Of a DNA stretch of 64,000 bases, positions 1 to 11,100 are shown piece by piece. The DNA is taken from assembly GCA_946800325.1 (NCBI GenBank), contig OX326961.1, forward strand, positions 53,177,793 to 53,241,792. Reading direction: 5' to 3'. A program made the position numbers and the translations under genes. The DNA comes from Luzula sylvatica (Eukaryota > Streptophyta > Magnoliopsida > Poales > Juncaceae). Each line of letters starts with the position of its first letter. The stretch's first letter is position 1. The notes beneath the pieces were generated by a model. The model searched no databases, was not told the DNA's origin, and worked only from the letters and a program-made list of their open reading frames with translations.

Positions 1-345
1 CGCAGAAACACAATACCGACGGCCTTGTTAGCGACGGCCCGACGCAGAAGCCCAAAAATCACCGTCGGCCCGTCGCAAAAAGCAAAAACCGTCGCAGATA
101 CTCCGCTACCGCCCGTCGCAGAAAGCAAAAACCGTCGCAGATAATCTGCTACCGCCCGTCGCAGAAAGTATAACCGTCTCAGATATTATACTACGGCCCG
201 TCGGAGATAACATAACCGTCGCAAAAGGCCCAGTCAGCCCGCCGTTCGGTATTCAAATTTGGTATTCAAATTTTGCGTCGGTCCGTCGCAGATACCCTCA
301 GCCCGTCGTTGAAAGTTTACCCACGGCCCGTTGCAGAAGTTGAAG
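1..345. repeat. CACTA subterminal repeat array, left side
   Basis: Repeated units of the form accgtcgcagata and cgcccgtcgcagaaag recur about every 30-60 bases. They have the opposite orientation to the array at 1561-1787. Dyads centre on ggcccgtc. The array stops near 345, where a CT-rich stretch begins. Confidence 0.7.
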
Positions 346-1123
346 TATATTTAACCAGCGCCTCTCTCTCTCTCTCTCCCACATTTCACACACGCCCCTT
401 CTCTCCCTCTTTCTTGCCCTAATTCCCCACCCCACCGCCACGTAAGCTCTCTTGTGCTCCCTTGTGCTCTCTCTTCGGGTTTTGAAGTTGCTCCCTTGTG
501 TTCTCCCTTCAGGTAAGCTTAATCATTTCAATATTGTTGTTATTTTTGTTATTTTGAATTGATTTTGTGTTTCTCTTTTTAAAAATTAGGTATTTTTGCT
601 CTTGGTTAAGAATTTTTCTCGGATTTGGACTCGGATCAAGTAAGCTCGGTGGTGGAAGCTGGGACTCCTCTCTCTCGGATCTACCTCGGTGGTGTGTCTT
701 CTTCACGAATGGTATGTTTCTATCTTGTTTCTTGTAGGATATAGTGTGTTTGCTAGGGTTTGTTTGTTTCTATCTTGTTTGGTACTTTAATTTCTCTAAT
801 ATGATTTTTGACTGATTGGTACTTTAATTTCTGTATTTTTAACTCCATTTCGAAATTTCGAAATTTCTCTAATATGATTTTTGATATTTTGTTTTGTAAA
901 GGAGGAAGGATAGATTGGATTTGCTTTATGAATTAGGATTACAAGTGCGAGTCATTGGATTCGCTACCTCTTGGTCACTGATGCCATTCCACAGTCCGCT
1001 GTAAGGTTTCCTTTTTCTTTTGTTCTTTTTCCCAGATTTTGTTCAAACTACTTATTTCTTTTATCTATTTATTTTTACTTCAATTCTGTTTTATTCAATT
1101 CTCTTTTCTAATTTTTCTAATAG

Positions 1124-1264
1124 GAATATGAATATGTGGGTTTCGAGCTTCGACACAGCTTGACGATTCGAGTTTTGGCAGATCAAGAAGTTTGGAGTTA
1201 TTATAATTTTCAGGATCTCACGACGAACCAGTTTTTTCCGCATGAGGATCCGACGAATTATTAG
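1124..1264 (+). other. Possible terminal exon of a small gene carried inside the CACTA element
   Basis: A 46-codon open stretch ends in TAG at 1262-1264 and is preceded by a good 3' splice site (ttttctaatag ending at 1123). Upstream, CT-rich leader-like sequence (360-520), possible donors such as ttcaggtaagc near 515, and another acceptor-like site (ttttgtaaag near 900) give the interior the look of a multi-exon transcription unit. An AT-rich tail follows. The peptide begins EYEYVGFELRH and ends HEDPTNY; I do not recognise it. It could be captured host sequence, a transposon-specific gene, or chance. Confidence 0.2.
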
Positions 1265-1560
1265 TTGTATTTGTATTTTTGTTAGGATTATGTTTGGTAT
1301 TTCTTGATTAGGATTATGTTTGAAAAAACTTGTGAAAAAATTTGTATTTGTATTTTTGTGTTTAAATTTGTGTTTGAATTTGTATGGAGTTGTGAATTTT
1401 AATTTATGTGAATTTGTGTGGAGTTATGAATTTTGTTAATATTAATAAAATGTATTAATTAATATCTAATTATATGTATTTTATTACTATTTATTTAAAA
1501 TATATAAGTTAATTAATTAAATTCAAATATAATTAATTATTTAAGTATATTAAATAGCCA

Positions 1561-1787
1561 CTTTCAGCGACGGGCCGTCGGAAAAAACATCAGCGATGGG
1601 CCGTCGGAAAAGACATTTGCGACGGGCCGTCGCTGAAAGTAAACCGTCGCTGAAACCAATATTAGCGACGGGCCGTCGCTGAAAGTGACATCAGCGACGG
1701 TTGGCCGTCGGTAATACCTTATGCGACGGTTTTTGGGAATTTTAGCGACGGTTTTTACCGTCGCTGATACCCTAAAATGTTGTAGTG
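1561..1787. repeat. CACTA subterminal repeat array, right side
   Basis: At least five units of gcgacgggccgtcgctgaaa type, with variants (gcgatgggccgtcgg, gcgacggtttttaccgtcgc), precede the terminal tgttgtagtg. Confidence 0.75.
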
Positions 1788-3484
1788 TAACATCTTTAGG
1801 CAATACATTTTCCAAAAAATTCAACTCCGAATACAAATCACTTCCATCCACATCGGAAATCCCATTATGTTTCAAAATATCTTCTAGATTAATACAATGA
1901 CTCTTTAAACATTCGTCATTTGAACGTGATTTTTCCAAATCAAACAAGAATCCAAAATTCTTTTGATACTCCTTAAATTGCTCAAATCTTGAATTGAAGG
2001 ACGAAATTGCTTGATCAATAATAGTTAAAAAATAGTCTAACCTAAACGATTCTAAGGGTGTGCGTGTTACCCCTTCACTGCCTTCACATTCATCAAATTG
2101 TCTCTTTCGCGTTCTATTCCGTTTTGCAACAATATTATATCCAATTCCCATTTCATCCGCCATTTCTTTGGCTTCACTTAACGCCTCTTCAAAACCTACT
2201 CTTCTATATCTCGTGAAATATTCAACAAACCCTTCTAATTGTTTTATTGCATCATCTACGTGTATATCTTCACTTTGAAGTTGTTTACTAACGGCGTTAA
2301 CAACAAACAACAAATTGTGCCATATTACAATGCTCAATAAGAATTGAAAACTCCCCAACTCATTATTTGCAAGTGATTGAACTTCAGTTTTTGCCATGGG
2401 ATCCGTTTTATTGTTTTCCGCTAAATCAAATAAAGCATCTCTTATTTTTGAAGCATAATACCTTAATGGCTTAATACTCTCGATACGGCTTTCCCAACGC
2501 GTTTGTGATAATGGCTTGAGTGTAAGACCCTCCACGTTCTCAAGCAAAATAGACCATCGTTGAGTTGAAGAAGAGAACAACACATAAATACGTTGTACCA
2601 CTCCAAAAAATGTTTTTGCTTCACTTGAACAATTTGCCATATCGTAAAGAACAAGGTTAAGGCTATGACAACCGCAAGGTGTATAAAATGCTCTCGGATT
2701 TTCTTTCAACACTCTTGCTTGAACTCCCTTATTGATTCCTTTCATGTTGGACCCGTTATCATACCCTTGTCCTCTTAAATCACCGAATTCGAGTTGATTA
2801 CTAACTAAAGCTTCTTTAAGATAACCAAACAAACCCTTTCCCGTCGTGTCATCAACCTTCAAAAATTCCAAAAAAAACTCCTTCACTTTTATCGGACTCG
2901 ACGAATTATCAACACAACGCACAAGTGACATTTGCTCTTCATGGCTTTAATCGGGTGTACAATCAAGTATAACCGAAAAATATTTTGATTTTTTTATCGT
3001 TCCAATAATTTTATGACTCGTTTTGAATTTTATGACTAAGATAATGATGATAAATCTCTTCATTTTGAATTCGCCTTAAATGCTCTTGCATTACCAAATC
3101 AAATTTTCCAAGCATCTCAATCACGCTTAAAAAGACCCCATTATTTCTTTCATAAATTATCTCATTACTACCACGAAACGCTAAATTATTTTTTGCAAGT
3201 GTTTGTATGATAGCAACTATCCTTAATAACACCGCTCTCCAATGTTCCCCCATTATTTCTTTCATAAATTCTCTTCTTCTTTGTCCATCTCATTCACTTC
3301 TCCAATTATTTCATTTTTCTCTTCTTGGTCATTCACTTCTTCGAGTACTTCCTCTTCTTCTACTTCATCAACCGATTCAATCGGTTTTTTCAACAAAAAA
3401 TTATCAAAAACCCCTCGTTGAGAATTAATAAAATCATCCACTTTTTGTTTATTTTTTCTCTATTGAGAACCGGAGATAGGCATG
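1788..3484 (-). pseudogene. hAT-superfamily transposase-like gene (zinc-finger MYM-type/DUF4371 kind), decayed
   Basis: Read from 3484 down, the protein has an acidic N-terminus (ESVDEVEEEEVLEEVN), a segment matching the [20 protein letters not shown] region of plant TTF/MYM-type hAT proteins (about 3245-3030), a DUF4371-like RNase H core with [10 protein letters not shown] near 2760, and the [10 protein letters not shown] block near 2680. Lesions are numerous. There is a TAG at codon 8, and the TTF zinc-finger region between the acidic start and the HWR block is missing. A one-base deletion near 3013 ends one frame at HKIQNES. An in-frame TAA follows PD near 2950. The C-terminal hATC dimerisation domain is lost where the CACTA element begins at 1787. 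It is a dead copy. Whether it was a mobile hAT or a domesticated relative cannot be told. Confidence 0.8.
3136..3270. repeat. 23-bp direct repeat at a rearrangement inside the hAT pseudogene
   Basis: The same 23 bases (beginning ccccattatttc) occur at 3136-3158 and 3248-3270. The second copy lies at the point where the acidic N-terminus is joined to the HWR block and the zinc-finger region is missing. This fits slipped or template-switched repair at that deletion. Confidence 0.6.
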
Positions 3485-3544
3485 ATATACCTAATTACAA
3501 AATAATATCAACATAATTATTAACTAATTTCAATATCAACTCGA

Positions 3545-4020
3545 TTTTACAACATAATACAACAGTGATTCAACAAGCCCTTCTCTTTCAGTACTCGATT
3601 CAACAGTGATTTTACAACTCGATTTTACAACTCGATTTTACAGTGATTTTACAACTCGATTTTACAGTAACTCAAATTCAACAGAAATTCAGTACAATCA
3701 AATTCAGTACTTCAAATTCAAATTCAGTACTTCAAATTCAGTACTTCAAATTAAATTACAGTACACAGATTTACAGTACAATCAAATTCAGTACACAGAA
3801 ACCAGTAATTCAGTACACAGATTTACAACTCGAAGAAATTCAACAGATTTACAGTTACAGAAATTCAACAGTAACACTTACAGAAATTCAACAGAATTCA
3901 ACTCGAAGAAATTCAATTAGTACTCGATTACAGTTTACAGTAATTTACAACTCGAATTCAACAAAAACAATCAGTAACTCGCCAGAAATTCACAGAAACA
4001 ACTCGAATTCAAAACTCAAA
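3545..4020. repeat. Low-complexity, degenerate short repeats
   Basis: The stretch is built from variants of ttacaactcgatt, aattcagtac and aaattcaacag repeated at irregular 10-30 base spacing. The open frames here are products of the repetition and resemble no protein. It may be the former 5' flank of the hAT gene. Confidence 0.6.
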
Positions 4021-4187
4021 ACCCTAGATCGAAGAAACTCACAAAGAGAAAGAGAGATAGAGAATCGTCGCCAGAGAGAGAGAATCATTGCCAGAGAGAG
4101 AGAGGGAGAGAATCATCTTCAAATCATCTTCAAACCCTAACCCTAGATCGAATCGAAATCGCCTTCAAATCGCCATGACTCGTCGCC

Positions 4188-4188
<1 letters not shown>

Positions 4189-4250
<62 letters not shown>
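4189..4250. repeat. (GA)n microsatellite
   Basis: About 62 bases of alternating ga with a single interrupting c at 4206, within a longer purine-rich stretch (4040-4265). The next ~140 bases (4265-4404) are GC-rich and of unknown origin, up to the chromovirus homology. Confidence 0.9.
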
Positions 4251-4257
<7 letters not shown>

Positions 4258-4405
4258 GGAGAAAAGAGGGGTCGGGTCGGGTCTGGATACGGGTATCGGG
4301 GTACGAAGAAAATTTTTTTGGACCCCCTAAAAATTTGGACCCGAGCCCATGCTTCATGGGCTTTACGCTTGGGCCGGGCCTGCTGTTCATGTGGGTCTGC
4401 ACCCG

Positions 4406-7226
4406 TTAATTCAACAATTCAGGGAGGTTTTTAGAGAGCCCCAATCCTTACCCCCTAAACGTTCATGTGATCATTCTATTCCCCTTATTGATGACTCTAA
4501 GACGGTTCATGTGCGTCCATACCGGTACTCTCATTTTCAAAAGGAGGAAATAGAAAGGGTGATTCGGGAAATGATGCAAAGTGGTGTAATTCGAAATAGT
4601 CGGAGCCCGTTCGCCTCTCCGGCCATTTTGGTGGGAAAAAAAGACGTAACACGGCGACTTTGTATAGATTATCGCCAATTAAACTCGATTACCGTCAAAG
4701 AGAAATACCCCATACCTATCATCGACGAGCTCAAATACGCAACAATCTTTTCGAAATTGGATTTAAAATCCGGTTATCACCAAATTTGGATGAATGAAAA
4801 TGACGTGTACAAGACGGCGTTCAAAACTCATTCGGGCCACTACGAATTCCTCGTGATGCCGTTTGGGTTAACCAATGCCCCCTCGACATTTCAAGCTCTC
4901 ATGAACTCTCTTTTTGAAAATTCTTTACGCAAATTCGTTTTAGTTTTTTTTTATGATATTTTGGTATATAATAGGAATATCGAGGAGCATGTGGGTCACA
5001 TGACGGAAGTGTTGAAAATCTTGAAGGCAAACGATCTTTTCGTGAAGGAATCCAAATGCGAGTTCGGCGTGCCCTCGATCGAGTATCTCGGTCACATAAT
5101 CTCGCAACATGGCGTGACGACGGATCCGATGAAAGTCGAAGCGACTCTCCAATGGCCCAAACCGAGAACGTTGAAAGAGTTGCGAGGATTCTTGGGACTC
5201 ACCGGTTATTACCGAAAATTCGTGCGAGGATATGGAATCATCGCCAAACCACTCACCGAGCTATTAAAAAAAGACGGGTTTTTGTGTGTGGGGGGGGGGG
5301 GGGGGGGGGGAGAAAGCAAACGAAGCATTCAAACAACTTAAAACGGCGATGTCCACAACACCGGTGTTGGGGTTACCCAACTTCTCCAAGGAATTTGTTA
5401 TCGAGGCCGATGCGAGCGGTTATGGAATCGGTGCCGTTCTCATGCAAGACGGAAGACTGCTCGCTTTTATTAGTAAAGGGTTGAGTCCTCAAAATTTGGG
5501 ACGCTCAACGTATGAAAAGGAGTTGTTGGCCATACTATTGGCGGTGGAGAAATGGCGCCATTATCTTGTGGGAAACCGTTTCATCACCAAAACAGACCAT
5601 GAGAGTCTAAAGTATTTACTTGAGGGTCGAGTGCAAACCCAACTCCAACATAAGGGGTTGACGAAGTTGTTGGGTCTCGACTACGTGATCCAATTCAAAA
5701 AAAGGAGTGGAAAACAATGTAGAGGATGGATTATCGCGAGTAAGGAGGGACGATGTGGCCGAAGAAGGAGAATTGAACGAGATTAGCATCATAACACCGG
5801 TGTGGTTTAATGAGGTGGAGGAATCCTATGTGCATGATGATTACTTTAAACGTGTGTTGGAGGGCATCGTGATTAATGCAATAGATTTTCCCGAGTTTGA
5901 GTTTAAGGGGGGAATTCTTCGATTCCAAAGACGTGTTTGCATAGGTAATTGTACATCATTGCGCCGAAAAATATTTCGGAGTTACACGATTCGGCCGAAG
6001 GGGGTCATTCGGGGGTTCTTGCGACATACCAAAGGGTGAAGCGAAGCTTTTATTGGGTGGGTATGAAGAAAGAGATAAATGACTATGTCTTGGAGTGTGA
6101 TTGTTTCCAACGCAACAAAGGAGAACGAGTGGCAAAACCGGGCTTATTACAACCTTTACCAATTCCTAACGATGCTTGGAGTTGTATAAGCATGGATTTT
6201 ATCGAGCAACTTCCTAAATCGAATGGCCGCGACGCCATCTTGGTTGTGGTGGACCGTCTCACAAAATATGCCCACTTCATCCCTCTCTCTCACCCATTTA
6301 CGGCTCAACAAGTTGCTAAGGTTTTTTTTGAGAATGTTTGTAAATTACGTGGCGTTCCGAAAACGATTGTGAGCGACCGTGATAAAATTTTTACAAGCTC
6401 GTTTTGGCGCGAGTTGTTTAAGCTTCATGGAACTCAACTCCAATTGAGCACCTCGTACCATCCTCAAACGGACGGTCAAACGGAACGGGTTAATCAATGC
6501 TTCGAAACGTACCTCCGATGCATGATAGCCAATGTAACAAAAAAATTGAGCCAATGGTTGGCACAAGCCGAATGGTGGTACAATTCAACTTTTCACACGT
6601 CCCTTAAATGTAGTTCGTTTGAAGCCCTTTATGGATATGCACCTCCTCGCATGGAGCTAGGTTCAAGTCCAAGTTCTCGTGTCGCCGCTTTGGATGTGTG
6701 GATGAAAGATCGCCATCAAGCTTTACAAATTATTAAAGAGAATCTTTCAAAGGCGCAAGAATGCATGAAACTATATGCGAATAAGAAACGCACCGAGCCA
6801 AGCTTCGAAGAAGGCGATTGGGTTTATCTAAAATTGCAACCTTATCGCCAAACTTCGCTTACTCTCAACAAGGGTACTAAATTACATTCGCGTTTTTATG
6901 GATCGTACGAGGTGTTGGAAAAAATTGGGGAAGTTGCATATAAACTCAACCTTCCAAGTGGTTCTCTCATTCATCCCGTTTTTCATGTGTCACAACTCAA
7001 ACGCAAACTCGGGAAAGAAAGGGTGCCGATTCCGACATTACCCTTGATGGGTACAGATGGTATGTTGCATGGGGAACCGGTAGCGATACTTGATCGTCGT
7101 TTGGTAAAACGGGGAAACGTGGCGGAGGTGCAATTGTTAGTACGTTGGTCGAATCTTCCCGATGATGACGCGACATGGGAGGATTATGACGATTTGGTGG
7201 CGTGGTTCCCGAAGTTCAAACCTTGA
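4406..7226 (+). pseudogene. G1 chromovirus pol remnant (RT-RNase H-integrase-chromodomain)
   Basis: RT motifs run from SLPPKR through [23 protein letters not shown] and [13 protein letters not shown]. The catalytic FFDD box reads FFYD (about 4950), so the first catalytic aspartate is lost. A 21-base G run (5290-5310) stands where relatives encode KWGEK, and shifts frame between RT and RNase H. RNase H (DASGYGIGAVL, TDHESLKYLL) shifts frame again near 5700. The integrase zinc finger has lost its last cysteine (CDCF instead of CxxC before QRNKGE). The catalytic core looks complete (SMDFI, VSDRDKIF, QTERVN). The tail ends VRWSNLPDDDATWEDYDDL, a chromodomain-like end that in chromoviruses directs integration to marked chromatin. 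The element is not functional. Confidence 0.85.
5290..5310 (+). repeat. Poly-G homopolymer (21 G) inside G1 pol
   Basis: An uninterrupted run of 21 G follows tttgtgtgt. The related G2 element has an ordinary coding sequence ([10 protein letters not shown]) at the same place. It may be real expansion or an assembly or sequencing artefact. Confidence 0.8.
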
Positions 7227-7254
7227 GTGGTACAAGGTTTTAGGAGGAGGGTAT

Positions 7255-7696
7255 TGTCACAATACAGGGACTGTGACAGTATTCTGTACAATCCAGGGAC
7301 CCTGATGCAAATGTTACAATCATCATTTTAATTCAAATAAGGCAGCAGCTCATGGATGAGAGTATAGATCACTCACGTGCTTCTCACGTGAGTGGTTAAA
7401 TGAGCCAGAAACTCCCAAGTCCATGCACATGTCAACGACAGGAGAGAAACTCCCATTCGTTGGGAGCTATACTGGTACAGGGGAATGTTGAGAGGAGGGA
7501 GTATTAATAGTTAGTTCTTTTTTGTCATTTTGTAATATTATTTTAAATCGTTTTCTTTGAGTTTGTAAACGATTTAGATCTGGCCAGGAAGCCTGCCAGA
7601 TCTGAAGCTTTCTCAATCAATCTAATTCTCTCGAAGTTGAATAATTCTTGGTCCTATTTGTGAAATTAATCATCGAGGTGTGTTCCACACCTTACA
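7255..7696 (+). repeat. Inferred 3' LTR of G1
   Basis: Begins tgtcacaatacagg directly after a purine tract and ends ccacaccttaca, so it has the TG...CA ends of an LTR. No second copy exists in the window, so both limits are inferred. No other gene is seen in this stretch. Confidence 0.55.
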
Positions 7697-7708
7697 ATAT
7701 ACCCCCTC

Positions 7709-8162
7709 TGTAAAGAATTCGCTCTCAGAATCCTTTACGCAACACCAATCAACACACAAGAACAATCAATTTCAAGTTCAATCAAAGAATTCGAATTCGA
7801 CTCGTTCGATTAACTTCTCTAGATCGGGTTTCAACTACCCTCTCCAGTTCTTACACAGTCACGATATTACAAAACAGATAATATGAATGAATCAAACAAA
7901 AACGCTGAAAAACAAATAAAAGGAATGTTCCTCTTCTCCGTACGATCGTTGCTTCCTTCACAGCCTCCCAACGATCTTTCGTACAGCTCCAATTTTCTTC
8001 CTCCCTACTCTCGGTGTTAACTGAACCACATACTCCCTCCTCACGTGACAAGCACGCTTGGTCCATCATACACCGCGCGCCAACTATCCTTATTTAAACA
8101 AACATAAATAATAAGGCTACCCCATTTATACACACAAGATCATCATGATGGGAATCATGACA
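7709..8162 (-). repeat. G2 LTR, 3' copy
   Basis: Begins tgtaaagaattcgc and ends ggaatcatgaca on the plus strand. Same length (454 bp) and nearly the same sequence as 14093-14546. A polypurine tract (agggggggt on the minus strand, 8163-8171) abuts it on the internal side. Confidence 0.9.
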
Positions 8163-8187
8163 ACCCCCCCTACTTAAAAACCTTGTC

Positions 8188-11100
8188 TCAAGGTTTAAAA
8201 GTAGGAAACTTCTTCGCCAATTCGTCGAAGTCCTCCCACATGGCGTCCTCGTCCGGTAAGTTCGACCAACGCACCAACAATTGCACCTCTGCTTTATTAC
8301 CTCTCTTCACCAAACGCCTATTCAAAACCGCCACCATCTCTACCTTCAATATTCCCTCGGCTCCAATGAGGGGTAAATTGGGAATAACCGCCCTTTTTGA
8401 TCCGATCTTCTTTTTGAGTTGCGATACATGGAAAACCGGATGTATGAGTGAACCATTTGGGAGGTTCAATTCATAAGCTACCGCTCCAATTTTCATCACC
8501 ACCTCATACGGCCCATAATAACGCGAGTGCAACTTCGTTCCTTTGTTCAACGAGAGCGATGTTTGGCGATATGGTTGAAGTTTAAGATAGACCCAATCAC
8601 CCTCTATAAACTTCCTTTCACTTCGTTTTCGATCCGCGTAAATCTTCATCCTTTCTTGTGCCTTGGTCAAATTCTCTTTGATTAATTGCATCGCCGAGTG
8701 TCTCTCTTTCATCCACTCATCTATAGCCGCCACCTTCGATGATGGACTTGCACCGAGCCTCACCCTCGGGGGAAGATATCCATACAACGCTTCAAACGGG
8801 CTACACTTGAGCGAAGTGTGGAAATTGGTATTATACCACCACTCCGCTTGCGACAACCATGCATTCCACTTTTTTGGGGCGTTCGCTACCATACATCTTA
8901 AATAATTCTCGAGACATTGATTCACTCTTTCGGTTTGTCCATCGGTTTGAGGGTGGTATGACGTGCTCAATTGGAGCTTCGTTCCGTGCAAGGAAAAAAG
9001 CTAACGCCAAAAGCTACTCGTAAAAATCTTATCTCGATCGCTCACGATGGCTTGTGGAACTCCGTGGAGTTTGCACACATTATCAAAAAATACGCTTGCG
9101 ATTTGTTGAGCCGAGAATGGATGAGACAATGGTATAAAGTGTGAGTATTTGGTTAACCAATCCACCACAACCAATATCGTATCCGTTCCATTCGATTTCG
9201 GCAATTTCTCGATAAAGTCCATACTCACGCAACTCCACGCCTCTTGTGGAATATTCAAGGGTTGTAGCAACCCGGGGCTCGCTACATGCTCGCCCTTATT
9301 TCTTTCGCAACAATCGCATTCACGCACAAACTCGTTTATTTCTCTTTTCATCCCCTCCCAAAAGAAATTGCGTTTGATCCTTTGATATGTCCCCAACATG
9401 CCCGAATGCCCTACTTCGGACGATTTATGCAACGCTTCAATAATTTTCTTCTTGAGTTCGTGATTTTTTCCCATGCACAATCTCCCTTGGAAACGAAGTA
9501 TCCCCCCTTTTAACTCGAAACCCGCGAATTCTTCCGGTTTGATAATAATCCCTTCTAATATCCTTGCGATATTTTTGTCACCCTCATAACTATCCTCCAC
9601 CTCTTTAAGCCAAGTGGGTACCACCACGCTAATTTCTCCGAATTATCCCTCCTCCTGATCGCTCGCTTCCTTAATCCTCGACAACCCATCGGCTACTTTA
9701 TTTTCTATACCCGGTTTGTAGTGGATCGTATAATCAAACCCGAGTAATTTTGTTAACTCCTTATGTTGAAGTTGCGTATTGACCCTCCCTTCGAGAAGAA
9801 ACTTCAAGTTCTCATGATCGGTTTTGATGACGAACTTGTTGCCGATGAGATAGTGCCTCCATTTTTCGACGGCTAAAATAACCGCAAGAAGATCTTTCTC
9901 GTACGTGGAACGACCGAGATTTTTGGTACTTAGGGACATGCTAATATACGCCAATGGTTTACCCTCTTGCATTAGTACCGCGCCTATACCGTATCCACAA
10001 GCCTCCGTCTCTACAATAAAGGTTTTCATGAAATCCGGTAACCCCAATACCGGAGTTGTCGACATCGCCACCTTTTATTGCTCGAACGCTTCATCCGCTT
10101 TTTCTCCCCATTTGAACCCGTCTTTCTTCAATAACTCGGTCAAGGGTTTCACTATGACACCGTACCCTTTCACGAATTTTCGATAATAACCGGTGAGGCC
10201 TAAAATTCCCTCAACTTTGGCCACTTTTGTTGGGAATTCTTTCCGTCCCCGGGCCCGCACAGTAGATATGTAGGCCCGGTCCGGTTCCCTTAATCCAAGA
10301 TCACGCCATGACTTCGAAGGGTACGATGCAAATAAGAAGATTAGGTTCATACCAATGCAAAATTGATTGCACACGAAGGGTTGATTACTAGTCTTCTTTC
10401 TCCTGTCACGTTGGTGACAATCCGCGCGTCCCACACCACGCGTCTTTCACCGCTCGTTGACCGTCCTCTCTCTCTTTCGGGTTGATCACAACCGAAGAGC
10501 CACAAGTGTCGCTCCTCTACTTGTATCCACCTTGAGTCGGAGTTCGTCGGTCGCGGGTGCAACTGCCTAGACGAAGCACCGGCGAACTTGCTTGATTGGT
10601 TGATTCTCTACACCGGGAAAACTCCTTTTCTCGGTTCTCTCTCTGCACACTCTTTCACTCTCTAGAAAGATGTCTCTCTATATTTCTGGATTATTCTGAA
10701 TAATACCAATGATTGGACTGAATGAAGCATTTAGAGATGAGAGAGAATTATCCTATTTATATCATATAGGATTAGGATGGGCCAAAAGACATGTATATCC
10801 AATATACACTCTTTCACACAGAAAACTGCATGAACCTGTTCAGTATTCTGTCCATACGAAATTGGTAAATTCCTCTGACAGAAAATCAACCTACACGAAA
10901 GTTGTAGATAATCTTATTATCTACCCAACCCAATTTTTCCAGGCTCAATTTAAGTTCGTATGCAAAAGGTATGACTGTTTTACTAACTGTATGTCATACT
11001 GTTAAACCCTTTCGGTATTTCATAGAAATGACACTGATACTTCGTTCATATGAAATATATTTCTACATGAAGGGTATAGATAATCTTATTATCTATCTAA

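Larger units (their letters stand above)
1..1787. mobile_element. Non-autonomous CACTA (En/Spm-type) transposon, left end outside window
   Basis: The right terminus reads tgttgtagtg at 1778-1787, the reverse complement of the CACTACAACA terminal inverted repeat typical of plant CACTA elements. Both flanks carry many subterminal dyads built on gacgggccgtc or gacggcccgtc (1-345 and 1561-1787), the arrangement known to bind the transposase in this superfamily. No transposase ORF is present between them, so the element is non-autonomous, or at least deleted in this window. It interrupts a hAT-like coding region that resumes at 1788. The left terminal repeat and the target duplication lie outside the window. 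Confidence 0.8.
4405..7696 (+). mobile_element. G1: 5'-truncated Ty3/gypsy chromovirus
   Basis: Contains reverse transcriptase, RNase H, integrase and a C-terminal chromodomain-like tail, then a likely polypurine tract (taggaggaggg near 7240-7251) and a likely 3' LTR (7255-7696). The 5' LTR, gag and protease are absent; homology starts abruptly near 4405. The next element's LTR begins only 12 bases after the inferred LTR end, in opposite orientation. Confidence 0.85.

Noticed and set aside
3606..4140. 104- and 165-codon plus-strand frames
   Set aside because: Both derive from degenerate short repeats (ttacaactcgatt and similar), with no homology and overlapping frames.
4088..4402. Open frames rich in R/E and L/S over the GA tract
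   Set aside because: They are translations of a microsatellite and show no protein-like composition.
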